Positions 23,500 to 34,306 of a DNA stretch of 64,000 bases are shown one piece after another. A program made the position numbers and the translations under genes. The notes under the pieces were generated by a model, which was not told where the DNA came from, did no database searches, and worked only from the letters and a program-made list of their open reading frames with translations. Position 1 is the first letter of the stretch. Each line of letters opens with the position of its first letter. This DNA comes from Phymatolithon calcareum (taxonomy: Eukaryota > Rhodophyta > Florideophyceae > Hapalidiales), in the NCBI GenBank assembly GCA_977006965.1, contig OZ345358.1, forward strand, positions 1,798,001-1,862,000. The letters are read 5' to 3'.

Positions 23500-23625
23500 A
23501 ACTCTTTCATTGACAGAATCCAGCCAAAACCTCTTGGCACTAGGAAAGCTGCCCCAAGCGTCAGCAAATGCGTTGGTAACTTTTAAATAAAAATCTACAT
23601 TTCTTCTTCTTCTATAGGTCATCGC
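23500..23625 (+). repeat. H-family repeat
   Basis: Copy of the family described at 17813, ending in TTCTTC units. Confidence 0.7.
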
Positions 23626-26230
23626 ATGTGTGTGCAGTAGACGCACTTGTCTGGTCGCAGCATTTGAAAACAAATGAATGGTTCTGCTTTTAAATCCAAT
23701 TGGCAAGACACGAAGTTGTGCATCGCAGTTCTGCGATGCAGAGCATGGCCGTAAGCAGTAGACAAGGTACGGTAGCTCGTAGCTCTATTATGCATATATG
23801 CGTACCTCATTTCAGTTCCTTTTCTTCATTAAGGCGTTTTCAACTCCGCACGCATTTTCTCTCCGCACTACTAACCTTTTCGAAGACAACCATTTCCAGC
23901 AGTGTAACTGGAGGTACTGTTCACCGCGCCCCAGGCCACCACCTGCCTATCATCAAACCCTGCGAGCGACCCCGATGATTGCAGATACGCTAGGCAAAGG
24001 GAATCACCACCAAAATGCATCCCGGATCAGTACACCTATAGCTTGCAAAGCGCGAAGGATGTCCTTCCTCCTTCATATCGCCTGCCGGTCGTGGGCGCCG
24101 TGGCTCGGAATCCTGTACGCACGATTCTGGCTGCTCAGGGATCAGCCAGTCACGTTATGGGGTGTGAATGAGGGAATAGAAAGGTATGCGGAACGGTGAT
24201 GCAGCACTATGTACAGTCGTGAAGACGGTTTCTGTTCCTTGTCTCCAGTCAGATTTTTCCTTGTAGCCACATTTGTGCAAGAGTCATCTACAGTAAAAGT
24301 GAAATTGAGGTCCTCTCACGCAATATACCAACGTTAGATGCATGCATGGGGAATCGATTGCTTGAGCGCGCGAATGCCATTGCCAGAGCACTCAGAGGAA
24401 ACCAGTTAAATCAGGTTGAGGCTCTAAATATCCCTATTTCGACCTTCAACTGCATCATGTAGTTGAAGGTCCAGCTAGGGACATGATGTGCGGGAAATGA
24501 AGGTGCGCACGCCCAGTGAATGTACACTCTCATCGGAAGATGAAAAAAAGTAAAAATGTCCGGTAACAAGAGAAACGTCATACAGTACAGGAACTTAAGG
24601 AGAGGTTCAGTATGACGGAAACGGCCAGTCGAAAATTTTCATCGCCACCCGCAGTGCTGGTGCAAAGATTTTGTTTGAAGGTTGACCATAATGGCGTTTG
24701 CCCGTGCTGTACTGTACAGCACACTGAGATGAGGGCACCAGTGTTAGGGAAGGACATATGGCTGGCTTGGCTTTCAAACATACTTTTGAGAGCTTTCTGC
24801 TCGCGGTCGGGGGCCCAGAGGAAAAGCTTGTCTTTGTGGCATAGAAACAAATTTCGGTCAGCGAAATTGCTCCGTACGAAACAGTAGGCACACCTACTGT
24901 GCATAATGTATGATGTATATTTGCTTACTGTATCAGCTCAAGCCCCCTTTAAGTGTGGAAGTTGGCAACCAAGCAGGCGCTCTATAGTAATTTACTTGAT
25001 GAAAGACCACACCGGACGTCAGAAATATTCTCACCCAAGTACTACTGTACTGTACAGTGGTACACCATAAAGCGACATTTTGGGTGCATAGTTTGGAACC
25101 AGTGCAGTGCAGTGATTGAGCTTGTTTCCCTTCAGCGTTTACTAGGGTCGAAGAGACCGAATACTGTATGAATACAAAAGACTAACCCGAGCCCTCACAG
25201 GGAGAGAACGGTGAAGTAGCTTGTTAGATATGAAGCCAGCGAGAAAGCGGTCCTGTTACTCATATTGAGGGTTTGGAATCTTTTCAAAGATAAAACAACA
25301 TATCTATACCCATAAAACTAGAAACATACTGTGCATAATTCAGAACGGGCAACACGATGGCCGCACCACAGCCCCTAAATGGGTTTGGCGGGAAGTGAGA
25401 CGTAGTTGAGGAGTGGTCCATGCGCATTTGCGCGCGACTGCAGTTGCGCCTCGACTCAACGGTGGCAGCCCTCCACCGAGCAAGCACAATTGCGCCAGCC
25501 GTTTCCGGACAGGAAGATCGAAAGAGTAGACACAGTAGACAGACCGCTGTCGAGCCGCCCTCTACAAAACTTAGTCGCGGCAGTGTCGTTTGTGTCCGAA
25601 AGTGGTACATCCAGAAAATATCCATGCTTACAGCTCTTCGGTTGGACAATCGAGCGGCAAAAAAATTCAGCATTGGCTGTGGAGGAGCCCTTCAATATCC
25701 TGCGGGGGATATTTGACTGAAAGATCCTGCGTACTGACCGGTACGCGTCTTATTTTCTGCATATTTCCCCACCTGGTCTGTAAGCCAATTCTGTAAGTGG
25801 ATGATTGAGAAGCAGTTTTGTTGAAGAATTCAAGATGTGTATCGAAAAAATAATAAAAAATATAGTGCTCGTATCTCATGAAATATCTCACGTATGATAC
25901 GCACAGTCGATGGGGGCCACATGTGGATTACAAGGCCAAGAAAGCACGTGATGAAGTGGATTTGCTACTGCTGGCGCCGTTGTGGCACAGATTGACAATT
26001 TGGCCCAATCGGGCAGACACTGGCACCAGTAGACAGCTGAAAACAGCATATGTTTGAAATATTCAAATGTATGGGGCGCAGCGGCCGGCCCAGTGGTGCG
26101 GTGTGCAATGGAAAACTCGAAAATGCTCTCTACTGCTGGGCGTTGTCCCGCTCATGAATCGGCCGAATTAGACCGAATACAGTCCGTGCAACTGCAGATA
26201 CAATGAGATACGCCGGCCCTGACCGCTCAC
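23626..26230. other. No gene; one SRIY LINE scrap
   Basis: The only identifiable piece is at about 25065-25230 (+), where VIELVSLQRLLG matches the VIELVALQ block of the SRIY LINE, with a stop soon after. The rest holds short frames only. Confidence 0.45.
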
Positions 26231-26381
26231 CCCATGACACCGCCCGCGCTGCGCCACCCCGATAGCCCTATTTATTGCCGCGGCCCGAACCCAATTTCCG
26301 CAACTGGGCAACCAAGCACACCATCTTCAATCTTGAAGGCCACCGCCCGCAGTACAGCTGGAGTAAGAAACAAACAAACAT

Positions 26382-26600
26382 CATGCCGCGTATGCTCGCC
26401 GTGCGCACCGTCGGCCGCGGTCACCCCCTCACCACCGTCGCCACCACATCGGCGGCAGCCACGGCCTCCGCCACCAAACCGCCCAGCGCGAAGCGGTCGC
26501 GCTATGCGCGCGTTCGGGTGCCGCCCATGTCGCGCTACCGAGTCAAGTTCGTTCCTGTGCTTCCTGTCATCTACGAACACGTTGAGCTGTCATGCTAACC
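26382..26600 (+). CDS. Small basic hypothetical protein
   Basis: 72 aa in a GC-rich island (about 26220-26620) unlike the AT-richer flanks. The N-terminus is Arg/Thr/Ala-rich with almost no acidic residues, as in organelle-targeting peptides. The C-terminal half has RYARVRVPPMSRYRVKF. It could be a whole small gene or the first exon of a spliced one. Function unknown. A TATA-like tatttatt lies near 26268. Confidence 0.35.
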
Positions 26601-28122
26601 CGACCGTCCGCTCCGTCAATCGTTAACATTCGCTGCCGCTGTGCCGTAGCCCGGTGGTTCCTATTGGCGTTCACGTGACGTCGTAGAAGGGGCGGAACTC
26701 AACCATCCTCCCGCTTACCCCATTCCGATGTTCCGCTTGCTTACCGCTTCTTCGTAGCCTCTGCGCTCCGTGCAGACGGACCGCAATGCATCCGTGGAAA
26801 TCGTGTCATTGGTTGCAATCTATTCGATTATGCCCGTCTGCACGCTCGTTTTCGGAGCTGTGTTGAGGACTTATTTTGCTTCCATGTCCTTTTGCTTTGT
26901 CGTGTTACCATTTGCGCGGGCCGATTATTCATTAAATTCTCCTTGCTGCTTCGCTGCACATATTCATGCTGTGTTTCATCTTTTCTTTACAGTCTTACCG
27001 TTCTAACGCGTCCAGCGGTCAACTCAGTGTTGCGACGCCACTCTATATCTCTTTTCAGTGTATCACTATATGTTCTTCATCCATGACCTGCAATGCATCG
27101 ATACGGCTTAAACAAGCGCATTACACACCTAACTCAGGACTTGTTATGCCCGTAAACCACGTGTTCATCCTAATGGATAGCAACACAGCTAAGAGCAGAC
27201 CTACGCAATCCAGCTCATGTGAAGTTAGCATCTCGGTGCCTTAACAATATCCACCGGCAAAACGTTATCACTGGGAAACTCTTTTCGTCCCTGCGAGAGC
27301 TACATCGTCGCCGCCAATGCAAGTAGCCATCTGGATCGCCCAACATCCTCTGGTTGCACGGCTGTGCCTGTAAACCCTATCTCGCATGAAATAAACTTTT
27401 TCATCCGTCCTCTGCTTGCAGGCGTGATGGCGGTGTCAGGAATTGGTGGGATGAAAAACGGGAAAACATTTTTGTCTGTCGCATTAGTGGCAGACCGATT
27501 CATCAGAGCGAGATCGGCATGCAACGCCGCAGAGATCAATGTGCTCAAAAGGGATACCAAATCATGGAGTGGAAGCAGTGCCCCATTCTACCCTAGTGGA
27601 ACATGCACCAGGTGGAAGTGGGGCCAGTGTTCATGCCGATCGACAGAGCGCGCGGGGGCAGCGGGTCTTAGTGCAGGCAATCAGTGGGTTGCAGTGTGGG
27701 AAAGGGGCACACGAGGAATTGGACCGCGCCGAGGCAGTGTTGAGCATAGATACAGTATGTCCGAGAGAGATCTGAGGTCAGGCTACCTGAGACAGATACT
27801 GTAGACGATCTCGTCAAAATGTGAACTAGATTTCTAAAGTGTTAGTTGCTTCTTTCCCCCAGGTAAGTTTACTACCATAAAATCATAACCATACACTGAG
27901 ACGATGCAGAGCACGCGTGCATGCAAGTCGTTACGATTCGAACACAAATTTTGAGAAAGAGACTACGTAAATTGAGACCAATGGGCAATATCCTGAAAAC
28001 AGAAGACAGTAAAGGACCTTAAAAACTCCGGTTTTTCTACTTCCCGATGAGCTCAAAGTGGTCCAAACTGTTTTTCTAATTAGTTGAATTGTTGTCGTTC
28101 ATAGAGGAGCTTGGGCTCAGTC
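26601..28122. other. No gene recognised
   Basis: Frames such as 27364-27804 (+) and 27300-27560 (-) overlap each other and show no domain. This is the downstream flank of the ubiquitin protease gene. Confidence 0.4.
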
Positions 28123-30135
28123 TCATGATTCGCCGACATCCCCGGGACCTTTCTTCTTCGTCCACCGCGCCGCTCCAGAAAATAATTTCCGCGTTAGTTT
28201 TGTGAGTACGCCGCCGATCCCCCGACGTTCCTGCCGGAAGCTCGAATTTGGCTTCCTGCCATGCCCCACGACTTTGTACCTTGGGCGCAATCCTGATTGG
28301 CGCCTGGGCGCCAGAGGCTGATGTTCCGCTCTAGCGTGGCGGCTTGTGTTGTAAACGAGGGAAACCTTCAGCCGCAGATGCGGGTTTTGAGGCGGCGACG
28401 CTTTTTCAAATGGTTCTGAGTATATAGGAGATAAGTTGGCATGACTGTGGCTTATTTCGTGCTCCAGGGAAATCTCCAGCCGCATGCGCGGGTTGTGGGA
28501 GGGCCGCAGTTGGTCAACTGGCTCGGGGAATTCGCCTGAAAACTTGGCATGAGAAACGGGCGGGGTGGAATTGGCGCGATCCTCCCGAGAAGTGCAACTT
28601 TGAGACCGGGTGAACACTCGTATGATCGCACCACAAAACGCTCGCCAGCAAGTCGCGCTGCCCGCAATCAATCTAGCACGCAATGATGCACCGGGCGAGA
28701 ATTGCGCTGCATTCCCTGACTCCGAGGTATTCCAAGATGTTACGGAAGAGTCGCTTCGTGTAGTAATCACTGACGGGCGCAGGGGAGAAGCTTTTGGCGC
28801 ATTTTTGTTGTGAATGCTTGAAGCGTCCATACACGGGGGCGACCAGTGAAGGTGTGCGGGCACTGGGACTGTCGGGGCGAGCGGAGAACACCGCACCTGA
28901 GACTCGAAGCTCATTATGGAGGAGTCAGTGCGGGCGACAGTGGATGATACCGAAGTCAAAGCAGCAGCACGCGTGGCGGTAGAAGAGAGGGCCGTGACTG
29001 GGCGAGAGGAGACGCGAAAGCTTGGGGCAGAAGAGGGAAGACGGGTGTAGAACAGGATGTAAGCTTCCTGTTCCAAAACAGTGCGTATGCCAGTGATGCG
29101 TGAATTTTCATCATTCTTATGCGCCCAAGTCCCGTTCGCCCCTCTGACGTACGCTGTGTAATGCCCACTATTCGTAGAGTTCCCATGATGCACTAGGACA
29201 GAGCAAAGCTGGTACTTGGCTTCTATGTCTTCTGGGGCACCGATTAGATACGGTCGCAAGTCGAGATTTTTACGGAAGGATATCTTCCTGCTATCCTTCC
29301 GTGTCCCATTGAAGCGTTTGAGGTGCAACATGAGTACATTGGGAGCCTGACGGATTGACAACCGTTTTTTCGCCCTGACCTTTCGGCGGCAGCCATCGCA
29401 ACTGTACTTATTTTCCCCATGAAGGTACTCTGGTGATGTGAATGTGTCGAGAGCGCCCTCGATACTCCGCACATTTGTGATCTCCAACGATAGATCACGA
29501 AATGGCTCGAGTGAACAGGAAACATGCCCACATTCGCCGCACGTTATGGATGATTGTGTCATTCCTCCAAAGATTTGATGTACGGGTGTGGCGAACTCAT
29601 CTTCACGACGCAGAATTTCTGCCGATAATGGGCTGCTCCTCTCGCATCCGAGAACACTCGCCCTGGCAAACGCGTTTAGTAACGCCACGACGAGCTCATG
29701 GGCGTCCTGTTGTCGGCCGCGCACAAATGTGGGAGACAGAGACCCAATTGAAAATGCCAAACGCCATGGAGCCACAGATCTGGAGATACCATGCCTGTAA
29801 ACGGAATCACGCAGTCGAACCATTGCGCAATGGGCGCACGAGGGGATGCGCATGTTTTTCTTCGACACTGCAAGGACGTGATCAAGGGGCGGAAGATGCA
29901 AGAGACATTGAACGGCGCTATTAGCAAAGCATGTGTTCCCTAGATTCATTAGCCCAGACCCGTGCGAGCGCGGCCTGGGCCAATTTAAGGGAAACGCATT
30001 ACTATGGACCCACCGTAATTCAGCGCTGGGCGTTGCCATCGGGGGATGTGAGATTGGATGATGCTGATGGTCTACGTGCATGGAGGACGCGGCGGAAGTA
30101 GAGAAGCAAGGCGGCGGTGAGCGGAGTGGCGCCAC
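28123..30135 (-). CDS. Ubiquitin-specific protease (USP/UBP family)
   Basis: 670 aa, intronless. It removes ubiquitin from proteins by a cysteine-protease mechanism. The Cys box GLMNLGNTCFANSAVQCLL gives catalytic Cys69. The QQDAHE motif is near 142. Zinc-ribbon pairs are C199-x2-C202 and C246-x2-C249. The His box NSGHYTAYV gives His325, with an Asp/Asn at NDE 341-343. The catalytic domain ends near residue 365 (AYILFYTRL). The order is closest to the USP36/42 or plant UBP16/23 group. The remaining 300 residues are Ser/Pro/Arg-rich and look disordered. Parts of the N-terminus and upstream DNA are duplicated at 37.8-40.8 kb. Start chosen at the first ATG. Confidence 0.9.
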   Translation of the reverse strand: MAPLRSPPPCFSTSAASSMHVDHQHHPISHPPMATPSAELRWVHSNAFPLNWPRPRSHGSGLMNLGNTCFANSAVQCLLHLPPLDHVLAVSKKNMRIPSCAHCAMVRLRDSVYRHGISRSVAPWRLAFSIGSLSPTFVRGRQQDAHELVVALLNAFARASVLGCERSSPLSAEILRREDEFATPVHQIFGGMTQSSITCGECGHVSCSLEPFRDLSLEITNVRSIEGALDTFTSPEYLHGENKYSCDGCRRKVRAKKRLSIRQAPNVLMLHLKRFNGTRKDSRKISFRKNLDLRPYLIGAPEDIEAKYQLCSVLVHHGNSTNSGHYTAYVRGANGTWAHKNDENSRITGIRTVLEQEAYILFYTRLPSSAPSFRVSSRPVTALSSTATRAAALTSVSSTVARTDSSIMSFESQVRCSPLAPTVPVPAHLHWSPPCMDASSIHNKNAPKASPLRPSVITTRSDSSVTSWNTSESGNAAQFSPGASLRARLIAGSATCWRAFCGAIIRVFTRSQSCTSREDRANSTPPVSHAKFSGEFPEPVDQLRPSHNPRMRLEISLEHEISHSHANLSPIYSEPFEKASPPQNPHLRLKVSLVYNTSRHARAEHQPLAPRRQSGLRPRYKVVGHGRKPNSSFRQERRGIGGVLTKLTRKLFSGAARWTKKKGPGDVGES

Positions 30136-30587
30136 TAATGCGTATTGCAGATTATTACATGGAGTTATGGTGGAGTTTGCAAAAAGGGATCACCAGCTTT
30201 TTGTCGCATGATCCGCCGAAGCTACAAGTAATCATCTGCAAAAGTCATTCGACTGGGGATGTCGGCAGATGGTGATTACATGGAGCTACGGATATGGGAG
30301 GAGTATGGACATACTGAAGATTACAAATTTTCGTGAAACTGCAGTGGCAGGGTGTGATGCAGCGCGCTGATGCAGCGGCAGGTTGCTATCAAGTACTCAA
30401 TGTCGTGTCGAGCACAAGGTGAGGGGTGCAGATTACTTGTACCCCTCGAACAGCGCTCAGCATGACATCATGCACTTGCACTTTCATAATGGAGCTGTAT
30501 ACTTTAGTGGGCAATTGCGATTCCTAGAACTGGCTCAGCGCTAAGAATTCTCTAATACGTTACCATCACGTATTTAATCAATGTGAA

Positions 30588-30625
30588 GGAAATCGCTGTC
30601 AATGATTGAGATTGACAGCGCTTCC
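30588..30625. repeat. Conserved hairpin upstream of the protease gene
   Basis: The stem cgctgtcaat / attgacagcg has a 7-nt loop, extended by GGAA/TTCC. The same hairpin is kept at 38588-38625 in the duplicate, where the flanking bases pair slightly better. Confidence 0.65.
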
Positions 30626-30642
30626 TGCTGGATTGATTATAT

Positions 30643-30689
30643 GTATATATATTTTTTTGAGCAAAGTTTATTTAAAAGCCCCCCAGACA
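30643..30689 (-). mobile_element. 47-bp LINE 3'-end insertion
   Basis: Flanked by ggattgattatat at 30630-30642 and 30690-30702. The insert is only a LINE end (on the minus strand gggggcttttaaataaact and an A-rich tail). The duplicate region around 38575 has the empty site. It is an extreme 5' truncation. Confidence 0.8.
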
Positions 30690-31508
30690 GGATTGATTAT
30701 ATTCGTAGCGACATCAGTTTATGCATTGTCGGGCGCCCTCTTGCTGAAGATGAGCTGCTGGTCGAGTCGCACCAGTGGGACAGGCACTGTCATTGAGATT
30801 CCAATCGATCGTCGATTGGAGGTTCTGGCCCTCGGACATGTGATCGAACTGGACGGTTTGACCCAAATGCAAAAGCAAATCGTAGAGACAGTTTGCCACA
30901 CCACACCATCGTTCTGCGATTGACAGTATTTATTGCCAAAAAATATATTGGCAATCCGGGAGCCTGAGTTTGGGAGGTCATGTGCATCATTGAAAGTCCT
31001 ATGACCTTAAAAACGCATTTACTCTAATTTTCGAAAACCCACAGATGACTTATGAGCTGGCGTAAGCCTTGTGGACGACCATAGCATGCTTTTCCGGAAG
31101 CCTTGCGTGCGAGGAGATATTCAGGTATTATTCATCTGTAGACCCTATTGCAATCGTTTTACTCCGACAAAGGGGAATTTTTCGATTTTACTTCAAAACG
31201 TCTCATGGCCTCACCTTGGAAGAGCAAGACGGCTTTTGGCAAAGGTTTCTGAGCTATCGGAATTTGGTCTCTCAGAACCGCAATGAGAGCATTCACCGCT
31301 GTGAGTCCAGAGTAGTCACCGAATATCGATATTCTCCACTGCGACACTCGTTTGATAGTCAGAATTAGGCACCTGAAAGAAAGAACTCCTGATAATGTGT
31401 TCTATTCTTTGATAGGAATCTTAACCCTTCTCCCTTTTTCCGGTCCTCAATTTTTCCTTCTAGTCACTCCGACCGACAAAGCTGAAGACATTAAACTTTT
31501 ACGATTAT

Positions 31509-31650
31509 GTTTTTTATTGCAATTTTTTTAAAGCCCCACAGTCATACGAATATACGGGCAAGGCTTCCTAAGGTGTTACCCTCACTAGGGCGGCTCTACT
31601 CTTATGTTTGGTATTCTATCTGAGCCCGTAGCATGTACTCGGTTGTTTTT
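31509..31650 (-). mobile_element. EEDLY LINE tail insertion
   Basis: About 140 bp of 3' UTR, including the gaggctt-like block and the paired gccctag segments, between ttacgattatg and ttacgactatg (one mismatch). No coding part remains. Confidence 0.75.
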
Positions 31651-31919
31651 TACGACTATGTGTGCGACGACTGCCTCAGTTTAGGTAGGAAATCTCTGCA
31701 CGATAGATGAATAAAACTGCCTCCTGATCCTGTTTGCAGATGCGCACAAGGAGGATGATTCGCCCAACTGTTCAAGATGTCCCCCGATTATTGCAGAATC
31801 ACATATTACTCATGCTAATTTTGTTGTGTCACGTCAGACTGGTTTCAATTACTGCTTCTATCCGTCGGCTAGTATTGCTACGCTATGTCGATACGATTCC
31901 CCAAATACTCAACTATCAT

Positions 31920-31995
31920 GCAAGAAGAAAAAGAAGAAAAGTATATTTTTAGTTAAAAGTTACCAACCAATCTGTTGATGCTAGTGTCTATGTGA
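31920..31995 (-). repeat. H-family repeat, short copy
   Basis: Diverged copy of the family at 17813, with AAGAAG tail units and then agttaaaagttaccaac. Confidence 0.55.
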
Positions 31996-33999
31996 CGGGA
32001 AATTTCCCTCAATTGAGGGAATGAGAATCAATTGTTTTTGCCAACGAAAGCTACTCATTATTAGGCTCATCAAACGCATCAAGCTCATGGATGTGTTCAG
32101 CATGCTTAGCAAAACAGTTTCTCCCTGCTGAAATGCCACATTTGTCGATTGCGGCGCCATCAAGTCTACTACTTGATGAGAATACGAGGGTTAATTCCTT
32201 GACTTGTCAGACTCTGCAGTTGTTTTGAACAGCTAAAGTAGTCATCGTGCCACCTGTGGCTTACTTTTCCATTTTCGGAGGAGTTAAGTGGGTTTCAACA
32301 CCGTCCTTGGAGCAAATATACCTTTTGGAGTACTGAACATCGATGATTATTGATCGAGGCAGAGTGAATCCCGGAGGAAAAGGCGCCTTGTACCAGAGTA
32401 TGGGGCCACAAGACGGCGCAGTACAACTGCGCTATGGCAGTTTCACCTTCTAAAGCGTTTTGCTTCTCGCCCTCTGTCGAGGTCCCCAGATCAAGATGCA
32501 GCATTCTCTTACGTCTTCCTTAGTCTGAATTCTGTAACTCGCAACCTTTCTCCGGTTTACGGTGGATGGCAATGTACTGCAGGAGGAAATTTTCAATTCA
32601 TGGCCTCTGTTGACATACCAAAGAGATATGAACTTGGCAAAGCAGAACCAGGTCTAATAGAGACACAGTGGGTTTTTGTGATCACTAATAGCATCGATAA
32701 AATCCTGAACGAGCGCCAACCGGTACTCAACGGACGACATAGTGCCTTGTTCACTTGGTTGTACGGTGAATGTGACGCACTGGAGGTACTCGAAGAACCT
32801 GGCTCTGGTCATGCCACTGTTTGAAAATGACGGAGCGAGGATATACTTGTTCCCCATGGTAGACTTCCATAAATCTCTTTGCGTCCAACTCCTGAGGACG
32901 AGTATTCCGAAAATCTTAGACTCCGTTCTTCCTATTCGTTTCAGCTTAGCGGATGCCTAAGCAATCATTGTTCGCAGGTGTACTCGGCGAAACATCGTCA
33001 TGAAGGAATCGTACGGTGTGTGGAACCTGATGCCACCGTTCTCGGATATAGCATCTCTGTTTATAGTGCGAACTTTCCAGAGCTGACGGGAATTGCTTGC
33101 CCAAATTGGGCATAGAACTTGGCGCTCGAAGCATGGCACTCCATGAGCAAAAGTACTCTGCTCACGGTCTGGCGCAAGGACATCAAGCTCCTCTTGCGAT
33201 TATTGGTCCCAAGAACCATGCAGGGTGTAGGCGAGGGAACTCACAAGAGGGCGTTTAGAGCTCCTGTTGATTGTATTTTAGATTTGTGTTGCCTTCTGTC
33301 TAGAGTGTGGTTGATACTGAACGCAAAACTCAGCGTTTGGCGAAGAAGATGTTCGACCGCGATTACTGTAAGCCGGCGTTCGAGGTACAGAATATTGCCT
33401 ACTGGAACTCGATACAGGCATTCGAGAGGAACAAGCGCCTTTTTCAGCCTTCCCTGGCTTGACTTTAACAATCTTGATAGTCTTAATCTTAGTCTTTTCG
33501 CTTGGTTTCTGAACAAGGACGCATTTCACGCGAAGTGAAGTGCTCGAGCGACCCTTGATTTCATCAACGTGCACCTCTTGAATCGTGCCGTTCACCTTTT
33601 TTGAACTAGAAAACGCTCCGTATAGTCGACATCACTGTGCTGGACTTGTCACTGATGTTTGTTTGGTGCGTGCGGCTGCACCGACCACTCGGCGCGGGTC
33701 TTTTTCTCGAGGCATGTCAGATGTGTTTTTTCTGGGTGACCAGCAGATTTTCGTTCCTACCGGCAAACAAAGGGGTTTTAAGGTAGTAAAAGGAGTACTC
33801 CCCACCAAGAACAAAAGGTCGCCTTTCCGAATCTGGCGCTCTAAATCAGTTCCGCATTTTTTTCATAAACGTTTTCGAGCTTTTAAATCCACCCTCAATT
33901 GAGGGTGTTCGTCACATAGACACTACTAGTAGGGGCAACTTTTCGGGTGCCAACCAAATTTGGCTTGATTCTGTCCACCTATCATACAAGGGTACAGTA
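31996..33999. other. No gene recognised; partial H repeat at the right
   Basis: Several frames of 60-140 aa overlap on both strands without domains. A weak H-family stretch is at about 33925-33990. Confidence 0.4.
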
Positions 34000-34306
34000 C
34001 AGGTACAGGAGAGGAAGATGGAAGTGCCATACGACAAGAAAAGAGAATTTCGAGCAATACTGAAAATTCCAAGACTGAACCAGGCATCTGGCGGTTCGTA
34101 AGCCTTTGGAAGATTTCCGCAGGGTCTACAACATCGATGCCATCGATTCGATGGTCGATAAACTACGAAACAAAGTCAGGCAGCACATGGAGACGCTGGA
34201 GTGCAACTTGTCATTCTATGAACTCAAAGAAGAAGACAGAGCGATATACGAGAAAGTACTATGTGTTCTCTTGCTCTTGAGCAAAAACATTACAGTCTCG
34301 AGTGTA

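Larger units (their letters stand above)
30120..31370. repeat. Upstream region of the protease gene, duplicated elsewhere (copy U1)
   Basis: Ordered blocks here reappear, diverged, in reverse at 37800-39219 and partly at 40060-40790. Shared landmarks are the hairpin at 30588-30625, the gaggggtgcagatta block at 30421, and a block at 31070-31230 matching 37800-37980 in reverse. It includes the promoter side of the protease gene, but no coding frame was recognised in the upstream part. Confidence 0.6.

Noticed and set aside
25284-25720. Overlapping ORFs of 98-129 aa on both strands
   Set aside because: They are mutually antisense in one GC-richer patch with no recognisable sequence.
26272-26626. 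Other long ORFs in the GC-rich 26.3-kb island
   Set aside because: High GC keeps all frames open; only the ATG frame at 26382 has a plausible amino-acid composition.
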